DNA of 64,000 nt from Faecalibacillus faecis (GTDB lineage: Bacteria; Bacillota_I; Bacilli_A; Erysipelotrichales; Coprobacillaceae). The translations under genes were made by a program, and so were the position numbers. The notes under the pieces are model-generated. The model ran no database searches. It saw only the letters and a program-made list of their open reading frames with translations, and was not told the origin of the DNA. The DNA lies in NCBI RefSeq assembly GCF_003024675.1, contig NZ_PYLP01000007.1, positions 43,287 to 107,286 on the forward strand, written 5' to 3'. Of the stretch, positions 18,763 through 27,665 are shown one piece after another (position 1 is the first letter of the stretch; every line of letters begins with the position of its first letter).

Positions 18763-19926
18763 TTATTTGTTTTGATACAAATAAATTCCTTCTTTAAAAC
18801 GATTCAAGCCATCTTTTAATCTTTCAAATGGGCAAGCAACATTCATACGAATAAAAGCTTTTCCATTTTCACCATATTCAAGACCATCACTTACGTAAAG
18901 TCCTGTTTTTTCTCTTATAAAAGATGTAAGTTCAACACTATCCATACATACTTTATGACAATCAATCCATAAAAGATATGTCGCTTCTGTAGGGACTACA
19001 TAAACATCATTCATTTCTTTTTGAATGAATGAAATCGCATAATCTTTATTTTTTTGAATATATTGGTTTAATTCATTAAGCCAATCTTCACTTTGATTAA
19101 AAGCTGCCTTTGTTGCACAAATTGCAAAACTATTTGGTTCCGCTACTTCATCCGTATTAATTCCACGATTAACTTTATGTCTTAATACCTCATTTGCTAC
19201 AACAATACATGCCGTTTGCATTCCTGCCATATTAAAAGCTTTGGTTGGCGCAATACACATAATTGTATTTTCTAAATTTGTTTTTGAAACAGAAGCAAAA
19301 GGAATATATTCCTTTTGAGGATTCGTAATATCACAATGAATTTCATCACTTAAAACAGTAACGTGATGTTTCGCACACAAATCACCAATTTTTTGTAAAG
19401 TTTCTTTATCCCAGATTTTTCCAATAGGATTATGAGGATTACAGAAAATCATTAATGTTGTTTGACTTAAAGCAAGTTTTCTTTCTAAGTCTTCAAAATC
19501 AATATGATATTCTTTACCATCAAAAACAAGATCACTTGATAAAACATGTCTTCCATTATTTAAAATAGAATTATAAAAGATATTATAAACCGGTGACATA
19601 ATCAAGACATTTTCACCAACTGTTGTCACTTTTCTTACTACCGAAGAAATAGCAGGAACAACACCTGTGACAAACATCATCCATTCTTTTTTCATATAAA
19701 AATGATGTCGTCTTTCCCACCAATTTTGATAAGCTTCAAAATAATCATCAGGTACCGTATTATAACCAAAGATTTTATGATCCACTCTTTTATGTAAAGC
19801 ATTAATAATTGCAGGTGCTGTTTCAAAGTCCATGTCTGCTACCCACATAGGCAGTTCATTTTCTTTTACATCCCATTTATATGAATTTGTATTAAAACGA
19901 TTGGTTATCTTTGAAAAATCATACAT
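18763..19926 (-). CDS. patB: MalY/PatB-type PLP-dependent C-S lyase/aminotransferase
   Basis: A fold-type I PLP enzyme of the cystathionine beta-lyase PatB/MalY group, likely cleaving C-S bonds of cystathionine or related cysteine conjugates. The 387-aa protein has the N-terminal WVADMDFETAP signature, the FCNPHNPIGK loop, LSDEIHCD with the PLP-pairing Asp, and the Schiff-base Lys in APTKAFNMAGMQ. AAGGAG overlaps the end of the DUF3737 gene, so the 81-aa gene, DUF3737 and this gene form one operon facing a LysR gene. The symbol is given by family only. Confidence 0.88.
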   Translation of the reverse strand: MYDFSKITNRFNTNSYKWDVKENELPMWVADMDFETAPAIINALHKRVDHKIFGYNTVPDDYFEAYQNWWERRHHFYMKKEWMMFVTGVVPAISSVVRKVTTVGENVLIMSPVYNIFYNSILNNGRHVLSSDLVFDGKEYHIDFEDLERKLALSQTTLMIFCNPHNPIGKIWDKETLQKIGDLCAKHHVTVLSDEIHCDITNPQKEYIPFASVSKTNLENTIMCIAPTKAFNMAGMQTACIVVANEVLRHKVNRGINTDEVAEPNSFAICATKAAFNQSEDWLNELNQYIQKNKDYAISFIQKEMNDVYVVPTEATYLLWIDCHKVCMDSVELTSFIREKTGLYVSDGLEYGENGKAFIRMNVACPFERLKDGLNRFKEGIYLYQNK

Positions 19927-19928
19927 AT

Positions 19929-20774
19929 TTACATCTCCTTTAATTGAATCATTGTTTGACTTGGATCCACAATTTGATCATCAATAATCATTTCACCAAT
20001 ACTCTGTGCACTAATTTTACCAGAAATAGGATTTGTAATACTATCAATATGACTTACAATTTGTGCATCAATATCTTTACAGAATTCAAAAGCTAGAGTG
20101 GTATTAATTAATTTACAATTAACCATCTTTAATCCTTCGATATAACATAATCCTTGTAAACTTTCAATTGTGCAATTCACAAAAGTAATATTTTTCGTAT
20201 TCCATGCTAGATATTCACCAATAATTACTGAATCATAAACCGTTACATTTTCACAATTCCAAAAAGCATCTTTTGAAACAAGTTTAGAATTTCTAACAGT
20301 AATATTCTTACCACCATCAAAGCAATAATTTCCTGATAAATTCAAACCATCAATTTCAATATTTTCACTATTCATTCCAAAGTAATCACCTTTAGCAACC
20401 ACATTTTGTAACTTAATATCTTGACATTTCCATAAAGTTTCTTGAGCATTGACCATATTGACATTTTCCAAAGAAATATGTGTTCCTCTTCTAAAAGTCT
20501 TAGGAGCATCAATGACACTATTTTTAATATTAATATGATGAGTATACCAAATACCAGATCTTGCCGTTTCAAGTAAGGTACTGTTTTTTAAATTCACATG
20601 GTTGCAATACCATAAAGGATATTTCCATTTAAAAATACTTCCACTAATATCTAAATGATCACTTTCTTTTAAAGGAGATTCTCCATCTGCAAAAACACTA
20701 TCTTCTACTTTTAAATCATGACTTTTAAATAAAGCTCTTTCTCCTTTTAAATAAGCTTGTTTAACTAATTCCAT
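19929..20774 (-). CDS. DUF3737 family protein (parallel beta-helix repeat protein)
   Basis: The 281-aa protein is built from repeated strands of the type 'hxhxNhxhxxxxxxx', for example HINIKNSVIDAP, ENIEIDGLNLSG and KNITVRNSKLVS. This predicts a right-handed beta-helix. DUF3737 proteins are common in Bacillota and have no established function. No signal peptide or TM segment is seen, so it is probably cytoplasmic. It starts 1 nt after the 81-aa gene and ends 2 nt before the MalY-like gene, so the three are co-expressed. Confidence 0.85.
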   Translation of the reverse strand: MELVKQAYLKGERALFKSHDLKVEDSVFADGESPLKESDHLDISGSIFKWKYPLWYCNHVNLKNSTLLETARSGIWYTHHINIKNSVIDAPKTFRRGTHISLENVNMVNAQETLWKCQDIKLQNVVAKGDYFGMNSENIEIDGLNLSGNYCFDGGKNITVRNSKLVSKDAFWNCENVTVYDSVIIGEYLAWNTKNITFVNCTIESLQGLCYIEGLKMVNCKLINTTLAFEFCKDIDAQIVSHIDSITNPISGKISAQSIGEMIIDDQIVDPSQTMIQLKEM

Positions 20775-20775
20775 T

Positions 20776-21009
20776 CTACTCTTCCTCCATTTTTTTCTTT
20801 AATGAATAAATCAAATAATCTAAACAATCTATTTTCTTTTGTTCTTCATGTAATTTATCTAATAAACAACAACGATGACACTGTAATGATTTGATGAGCA
20901 TTTTTAAATCATCGTTATTATATTTTTTGATACACTGTGTAATAAGTTCCTCATCACAACCAGCATCCTTTAAATTCATAATTAAATCTTCAACGATTTC
21001 CTTTTTCAT
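20776..21009 (-). CDS. Small Cys-containing helical protein, function unknown
   Basis: A 77-aa protein if started at the ATG at 21009; a GTG at 21021 would add four residues. It is highly charged and helical. A CxxCC cluster (QCHRCCLLDKLHEEQ) and two further Cys are followed by a coiled-coil-like tail, LDYLIYSLKKKMEEE. The LLDKLHEEQKKIDCLD stretch recalls the dimerisation helix of MerR-type regulators, but there is no DNA-binding domain. It heads the operon with DUF3737 and the C-S lyase, so a redox or thiol-sensing role is possible but unproven. Confidence 0.6.
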   Translation of the reverse strand: MKKEIVEDLIMNLKDAGCDEELITQCIKKYNNDDLKMLIKSLQCHRCCLLDKLHEEQKKIDCLDYLIYSLKKKMEEE

Positions 21010-21138
21010 AGCTTTCACCACTTTCCTTTATTATTGTAATTCTTTGTCCTTGTATTATCAAATACCTATAACAAATACATTTCTATACTTGTAAGGCATA
21101 ATAAGAAGTTTTAAAATAAAAACAAAGGATGTGAAATC

Positions 21139-22026
21139 ATGGAATTTAGACTTTTACAATATTTTCTTGCTATTGCAAGAGAGGAAACAATTTTAAAAGC
21201 AGCAGAAAGCTTACATGTTACCCAACCAACTTTATCAAGACAGATGAAAGAACTTGAAGATCATTTACAAAAACAGCTTTTCATTCGTGGTAATCGTAAG
21301 ATTACTTTAACGGAAGAAGGTATTTTGCTTCGCCAACGTGCTGAAGAAATTGTCAGTTTGGTTGAAAAAACAGAAAGTGAAATTATGTTATTCGATGAAA
21401 CCTTAAGTGGTGAAGTCTGTATTGGCAGTGGAGAATCCTTAGGTATCGAAATCATTTGTAAAGCCATTCAACGCGTACAAGAAAACTATCCACGTATCCA
21501 ATTTCATTTATTTAGTGGTAATGAACAAGATGTAACAGATCGTCTTGAAAAAGGTTTGATTGATTTTGGGGTGATTATTGAACCTGCTAATATTTATAAA
21601 TATAATCATTTATCTTTACCTTATCAAGACTTATGGGGAATCTATATAAAGAAAGAACATCCTCTTGCTTTAAAAGAATCGATTACTCCTCAAGATTTAA
21701 TTGATGTTCCTCTTCTTTGTTCCTCACAAGAATTAAAATATAAACAAATAGAAAACTGGGCCAATTCTTATTTTTCTAAATATCATATTATTGCAACCTA
21801 TAACCTAATTTATAATGCCAGTATTCTAACAAAGGAATGTAATGGAGCTGTGATTTCTTTAAAAAATCTCATTGATACAAGTAATGAAAGTTCTTTGTGT
21901 TTTAGACCCCTTGAGCCACAAATCACTTCATCACTTGCCTTTATTTGGAAAAAATATCGTGTTCTTTCAAAAACTGCACATTATTTCTTAAAAGTGTTAG
22001 AAGAAGAAATAAAAAAAAGCTCATAA
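21139..22026 (+). CDS. LysR-family transcriptional regulator
   Basis: A 295-aa LTTR. The N-terminal winged HTH is at 1-60 (RLLQYFLAIAREETILKAAE, then SLHVTQPTLSRQMKELE), followed by the linker helix. The periplasmic-binding-like effector domain starts near 90. AAGGATGTG precedes the ATG. It is divergent from the small protein-DUF3737-C-S lyase operon with a 117-129 bp shared intergenic region, the usual arrangement for a LysR regulator and its target. Its effector is likely a sulfur amino acid or similar compound, by inference only. Confidence 0.93.
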   Translation: MEFRLLQYFLAIAREETILKAAESLHVTQPTLSRQMKELEDHLQKQLFIRGNRKITLTEEGILLRQRAEEIVSLVEKTESEIMLFDETLSGEVCIGSGESLGIEIICKAIQRVQENYPRIQFHLFSGNEQDVTDRLEKGLIDFGVIIEPANIYKYNHLSLPYQDLWGIYIKKEHPLALKESITPQDLIDVPLLCSSQELKYKQIENWANSYFSKYHIIATYNLIYNASILTKECNGAVISLKNLIDTSNESSLCFRPLEPQITSSLAFIWKKYRVLSKTAHYFLKVLEEEIKKSS

Positions 22027-22090
22027 ATACCCACAAATTAATAAAAATATGACAAAGTAAAATAAATCATTCATTAAATAAGGGATGTCT

Positions 22091-22929
22091 ATGAAAAGAA
22101 AAAATAAAGGATTTTCTCTTGTAGAAATAATAGTAGTTCTTCTAATTATCGCTATTCTTGCAGCTATCGCTATTCCAGCTTGTCAAGGACACCTTGAAGA
22201 AAGTCGCGAATCGCGTGATCTCATCAACGTTCGTGCGGTTTGTACAGATATCATTGCTATGGGAAAAACAGGATATAAAACAGATATTGTAAGAGAAGTA
22301 GACCTTACACAAAAGAAAGACGATTGGCAAGCTTTTGATTTTGTAACTATTGCTGGTATTACGCATAAGAAATCAGATGGTGAAACTGATAATTGGAAAG
22401 GAAGTAAGACAGAAGAATCCACTATTGATTTTTCATCAGGTTTACATAGTGCATTAAATAATAGCGGTCTATTAGACAATGACCTTAAAAATAAAACTTT
22501 TTTGAAATTGATTCGAAGTGTGATGGTTCAACAATGGTTCCAAAATTAAAAGAACAGATTGAAAATAAGAGTTTATTAAACCATGGTACATGGGCCTATT
22601 ATGGAAATCCAAAAAAAGTATCTGAAATATATTTATTTTGGACTTCAGTTGATACAGATAAAGTCGGTGCTAACAAACAAATCCCTGTCATTATTAGTAC
22701 AGCTGATGGAAAATTCTACATTTCATCATCAACGACTGCACGAAAACAAAAAAGTAGTGCTTATAAACCATATATAGCGATTGCTCCAACCGATAAAGGT
22801 AATTCTAGTCAATATAAACCATACATAGCTGGAAATGAACCATTCAATACACTTGAAGATGCTTATAAAGCTTATGCTGATGTTGTAAAAAATGATTATC
22901 CTAATTACAAAGATACTTTACCACAATAG
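22091..22929 (+). pseudogene. Type IV pilin/pseudopilin-like protein with a frameshift in a T run
   Basis: The N-terminus MKRKNKG followed by FSLVEIIVVLLIIAILAAIA is a canonical class III (prepilin peptidase) signal with Glu5 of the mature protein. I start at the second ATG (22091) because AAGGG is 7 nt upstream. The first frame ends at 22549. The rest of the pilin-like head continues in the next frame up to 22929. The switch is explained by one missing T in the six-T run at 22498-22503, which would read NKTFFEIDSKCDGSTMVPK. Intact length would be about 280 aa. No pilus assembly genes are nearby. Confidence 0.75.
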
Positions 22930-23377
22930 TAATAATAATCACGCCTAAAAGATGTGGTATGTACTCCCAAAGTCTTCACTTACCGAAACCTGATAGCTCC
23001 AACGCCTTTACTGGCTAGGATTGTAACAAAATAAGCAGTCAAAAATAGAAAAAGAACAATGAAACAGCAAAAGCTGAAACATTGTTCTTTTTTATTATAT
23101 AATTTATATATGGAAAACAAAATTCTACAACAAAATAATTATAACGCATTACAACTGTCTTTGACAATAGATTTAGGTGTTAAATTGATGAAGATGACGT
23201 ATTTGTTTCTTTCCCAAGGGTACTATAAGGAATGAATCTATCTAAATATTATCTCCTTGATTCCTATTTCTAGCTGTTAGGCTATTTTTGGTTTATCACT
23301 TGAGGCTTTTTGCTTAGCGCCAAAGCTATAGAGTTACCACACGCAAGCACGTGATATTAATTTTATAACAAAGTAAT
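22930..23377. other. Decayed mobile-element region (possible IS1182-like transposase start)
   Basis: No intact gene. The plus-strand frame from 23110 reads MENKILQQNNYNALQLSLTI then DLGVKL. With one base added near 23183 it continues as DEDDVFVSF. This pattern resembles the N-terminus of IS1182-family transposases; I could not verify it. Further along, 23215-23360 holds structured-looking non-coding DNA ending in a CACG/CGTG hairpin at about 23338-23352, like an IS right end. 22940-23040 contains ATAGC/GCTA complementary blocks of unknown meaning. Confidence 0.35.
23052..23092 (+). terminator. Terminator after the pilin-like gene
   Basis: The arms AGAACAATG and CATTGTTCT with an inner CAGC/GCTG pair make a long hairpin, followed by TTTTTT on the plus strand. 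Confidence 0.8.
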
Positions 23378-23403
23378 AAAAGAGCTCAATTGAGCTCTTT
23401 TAC
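23378..23403 (-). terminator. Terminator after the first GH1 gene
   Basis: Perfect arms AAAAGAGCTC and GAGCTCTTTT with an AATT loop lie immediately beyond the GH1 stop codon on the minus strand. Confidence 0.85.
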
Positions 23404-23405
23404 TA

Positions 23406-24893
<1,488 letters not shown>

Positions 24894-24962
24894 TTATCCT
24901 TTGAAAAAACGCTTACTTTTTTCAGTATTGTAAAATCACTTGACAAATACAAACAGTGAATC

Positions 24963-25325
24963 TTAATCCACCTCACTTGTTTTCTTTACAACGACCGAAT
25001 ACTTTGATTTCTTTCCTTCATACATCAATTTATCAGCTTTCTTAATTGCAGCATTGACTTTTGAATTTACATAAATGACCCAACAGTAATTGATAATGAT
25101 AAATCTTAATAAAAGACCACTTCTCACATAAACTGAAATCTATGCGAATTAAATAACATATGGTAATTTTATGAAAATATACAAGCAAAATTATTGGTGA
25201 ATAACAATCATGAGAAAGGTGGTCTTTCACTTAAATCTTTATAATCATCTACTTTTGTTTGTTTTACACATTCCCTAATTTGATACAAACGACTTGTAAA
25301 AGCATCGTAATAAATATCTTGGAAA
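24963..25325 (-). pseudogene. Diguanylate cyclase (GGDEF) C-terminal relic
   Basis: The frame read leftward to the TAA at 24963-24965 gives NAAIKKADKLMYEGKKSKYS, the typical C-terminus of a GGDEF domain (ADKLMYEGKK). Just before it, in another frame, is LSLSITVGSF, matching the conserved S-I-G strand. Further upstream DIYYDAFTSRLYQIRECV ends at a stop after SERPPFS. These pieces are in different frames and are separated by an inverted-repeat insertion at 25111-25227. The GGDEF active-site motif itself is absent. The gene is dead. Confidence 0.7.
25111..25227. mobile_element. 117-bp inverted-repeat insertion inside the GGDEF relic (MITE-like)
   Basis: Ends AAAAGACCACTTCTCA (25111-25126) and TGAGAAAGGTGGTCTTT (25211-25227) are inverted repeats of about 15 bp with one indel. 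The AT-rich interior has no coding potential, and GGDEF-like coding resumes on both sides. A small non-autonomous element is the simplest reading. No clear target duplication could be picked out by eye. Confidence 0.4.
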
Positions 25326-25330
25326 ATAAT

Positions 25331-25465
25331 TGACACTCCCCATGTCTAAAGACAGGGGATTCTTGCTACCTGCCAACATCGTTGGCTGACCAGTTCATTT
25401 TTGATAGGTCGCAGTGCAAGATAGGGGTATGCCATTACCCTTCCTAGAGCAGAACCTATAGTTCT
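25331..25465 (-). ncRNA. Right end of an IS200/IS605-type element with putative omega-RNA 3' region
   Basis: Downstream of the TnpB stop is about 130 nt of non-coding sequence ending in the hairpin CCCCTGTC/GACATGGGG-type (25338-25358), then GAGTGTCAA. This is a familiar right end of IS605/IS1341-type elements. In TnpB systems this region gives the scaffold of the guide RNA, with the guide taken from flanking DNA. Here the flank is the GGDEF relic. With TnpB truncated the RNA is probably a remnant. Confidence 0.55.
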
Positions 25466-25796
25466 CTAGGCAGTATATCTGTTACCAATATACTCAGTTG
25501 AGTTGTATATATTTATAGTTCCTAGCAGATCTCTGTGTGTATGATATCCACATCTGCACGTATATTTTCTGTCATTTGCATGATGAACACTTCCACATAT
25601 CGGACAGATCTGACTTGTATACGCTGGATCTACATACTCAACTTTTATGCCTGCCAGTTTTGCTTTGTATTCTATAAATGTAGCTAGTCTATAGAACGAC
25701 CATGTATGCAGGCTATGATTGTTTTTTCGACTTGTTCTTGTCGTAGAACGTATGTTTTGAAGACGCTCTAATTTGATTACTGATATATCATAAGTC
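25466..25796 (-). pseudogene. tnpB: TnpB (IS200/IS605-type RNA-guided nuclease) C-terminal fragment
   Basis: About 110 residues remain. They begin at the RuvC-II strand (VIKLERLQNIR, keeping the Glu) and continue with NNHSLHTWSFYRLATFIEYK. The zinc finger CPICG ... CRCG follows, and the RuvC-III Asp is in HTHRDLLGTINI. A stop codon closes the frame upstream, and RuvC-I and the whole N-terminal half are missing. No tnpA was seen. The fragment is clearly inactive as a nuclease. Confidence 0.85.
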
Positions 25797-25799
25797 CTG

Positions 25800-26060
25800 C
25801 TTTAATTGAGTGTTTCATTTTTTAACCACTTTTCATCAGTTATAACACAAACCTATAAAAAAAATAAAAAAAAGACCAAATGGCCTTCAGATAAATTCTA
25901 CAAGTCTTGTACAAATTTCAGAATGTTGTTGTCAAAAAAATATTTAAGGAAGAAAAACCTGTTCATGACTTGTCTACGATGTTTATTATATTTTTTCTTA
26001 AATAAAAATCAATTTATTCTTATCAAAAATAAAAATAAAAGCGATTACATTGTTAAAAAA
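25800..26060. other. No recognisable gene; AT-rich spacer with weak hairpins
   Basis: Both strands are full of stops. A minus-strand hairpin AAGGCC-ATTT-GGTCTT followed by a long T run (about 25868-25890) looks like a terminator. The short frame before it (ending KFVQDL) may be the tail of a lost gene. I cannot assign it. Confidence 0.4.
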
Positions 26061-26061
26061 T

Positions 26062-26091
26062 AAAAAAAAACCGCTTTTACCACGGTTTTTT
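26062..26091 (-). terminator. Terminator after malQ
   Basis: AAAAACCG and CGGTTTTT arms with a nine-base loop are followed by a T-run on the minus strand, 30 bp after malQ. Confidence 0.8.
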
Positions 26092-26118
26092 AGGCTTTTT
26101 AAAAAATAAGTATGGTAT

Positions 26119-27585
26119 TTATCTTTTAGACTTATCTATCATTTTCTTAATATCTTTTAGTTTCTTTTTATAGTCATCAAACGATGTTAAACGATATGAC
26201 CAGTTATATGAACCGACTGTTCCAGGAAGATTGACACGAGCTTCTTTTCCATAACCAAGTAAATCTTGAACAGGAAGCATCGCAATCAAAGCATCACAAT
26301 CAAAAGCATAACTTAAAATATCTTGTATGACATCTTCTCCTTTATAGCCTAAAGAAATCATGACCTCTTTTATAAATTCTTTGTCTTCTAATTCATCATA
26401 CCATTGTTTTAAGGGTGCGTTGTCATGTGTTCCCGTATAAACAACAGATTGTTTAGGTATTTTATATTTTACTTTTCTTTCATCTTCACCAAATGAAAAT
26501 TGCATAACTTTCATTCCCAGTAAATGATAATGATCACGTAATTCATGAACTTCTGGTCTTAATTCTCCTAAATCTTCAACAATCATATTTAATTCAGGAA
26601 GTTGTTTATAAACTGAATCTAAGAAATGATAACTTGGCCCTTCAATCCATTTTCCTTCACTTGCCGTCTTACTTCCATAAGGAACCGACCAATACGTATC
26701 AAAGGCTCTAAAATGATCAATACGCAAAATATCAAAGATTTCATTATTCCATTTTAATCTTTTAATCCAAAAATTATATCTTGTTTTCTTTAAATAATTC
26801 CAATTATAAAGAGGATGTCCCCATAATTGACCATCCGCAGAAAAATAATCAGGTGCTGCTCCTGAAATATAAAGTGGATAATAATCTTTTCCTAATTGAA
26901 AACATTTACGATATTCATAAACATCAGCTGAATCATTTCCTACATAAAGTGGAAGATCTCCCATAATAGAAATACCTTTTTCGTGAGCATGTATTTTTAA
27001 TAAATTAAATTGTTTAACAAAAATATATTGTAAGAATTGAATATAGGCAATTTCATCTTCTAATCCTGCATTACTTCCACTTACTTTTTGATCTTCTTCA
27101 TTCCAATCAGCCCAAGGTAACCCATCATTCGCTTGGTTTAAAGCCATAAAACGGGCATATTTTTTTAACCAAAATGTTCCTTTAACAAAAGTACGATATT
27201 CTTTTTTGAGTTCTTCATCTTGTAAAAATGTTTGATAGGCTTTTCTTAAATATTTATCTTTAAAAAGACGTACACGTTTATAATCTACTTTAGGATAATC
27301 TTCTAAATAAGAGGGAACTTCTTCTAATAAATGCCATTCTTGTAATAAATCCAAAGAGATATAGATTTCATCTCCTGCAAAAGAAGAATAAGGTGTATAG
27401 GGTGAATTCCCTGAACTTGAGGGATTTAGTGGTAATATTTGCCAGATGGAAAAACCAGCTTTTGCACTTAAGTCGATAAATTCATAAGCACTTTTCCCTA
27501 AATCACCAATTCCATGACGACTAGGCAAGCTAAATAAGGGCAACAAAACACCTGCTTGTCTTTGTTTTAAACTTTTTAATTTCAT
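26119..27585 (-). CDS. malQ: 4-alpha-glucanotransferase (amylomaltase)
   Basis: It transfers alpha-1,4-glucan segments between malto-oligosaccharides, in maltodextrin or glycogen metabolism. The 488-aa GH77 protein starts with RQAGVLLPLFSLPSRHGIGDLG. It has GDLPLYVGNDSADV, the nucleophile region DILRIDHFRAF, the acid/base in IVEDLGELRPEV, and the YTGTHDNAPLKQW motif with the third carboxylate. AAGGAG precedes the ATG. It is a single gene between two terminators; no glycogen phosphorylase or mal transporter is adjacent. Confidence 0.95.
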   Translation of the reverse strand: MKLKSLKQRQAGVLLPLFSLPSRHGIGDLGKSAYEFIDLSAKAGFSIWQILPLNPSSSGNSPYTPYSSFAGDEIYISLDLLQEWHLLEEVPSYLEDYPKVDYKRVRLFKDKYLRKAYQTFLQDEELKKEYRTFVKGTFWLKKYARFMALNQANDGLPWADWNEEDQKVSGSNAGLEDEIAYIQFLQYIFVKQFNLLKIHAHEKGISIMGDLPLYVGNDSADVYEYRKCFQLGKDYYPLYISGAAPDYFSADGQLWGHPLYNWNYLKKTRYNFWIKRLKWNNEIFDILRIDHFRAFDTYWSVPYGSKTASEGKWIEGPSYHFLDSVYKQLPELNMIVEDLGELRPEVHELRDHYHLLGMKVMQFSFGEDERKVKYKIPKQSVVYTGTHDNAPLKQWYDELEDKEFIKEVMISLGYKGEDVIQDILSYAFDCDALIAMLPVQDLLGYGKEARVNLPGTVGSYNWSYRLTSFDDYKKKLKDIKKMIDKSKR

Positions 27586-27641
27586 AATGAAACTCCTTAC
27601 ATTTGTAATCTTCTTTCATTTTATCATTTTAAAGCATAAAA

Positions 27642-27665
27642 AAAAAGACGATTGCTCGTCTTTTA
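27642..27665 (-). terminator. Terminator after ileS
   Basis: Arms AAGACGA and TCGTCTT with loop GCAA are followed by nine T on the minus strand, just beyond the ileS stop. Confidence 0.9.

Noticed and set aside
22534..22929. Separate 131-aa secreted gene after the pilin-like start
   Set aside because: No ribosome site before its ATG, and its frame extends upstream into the first gene through the T run; it is the second half of one gene.
24896..24915. Possible cre (CcpA) site upstream of the first GH1 gene (AAAAAACGCTTACT)
   Set aside because: The centre CG and right arm fit, but the left arm lacks the required TG at the right distance; too degenerate to call.
25042..25230. A 62-aa minus-strand frame at 25.0-25.2 kb
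   Set aside because: It lies inside the inverted-repeat insertion and GGDEF relic and shows no coding similarity in that frame.
25806..26063. An 85-aa plus-strand frame rich in Lys and Phe
   Set aside because: No ribosome site, composition reflects AT-rich spacer DNA, and it runs across terminator-like hairpins of the other strand.
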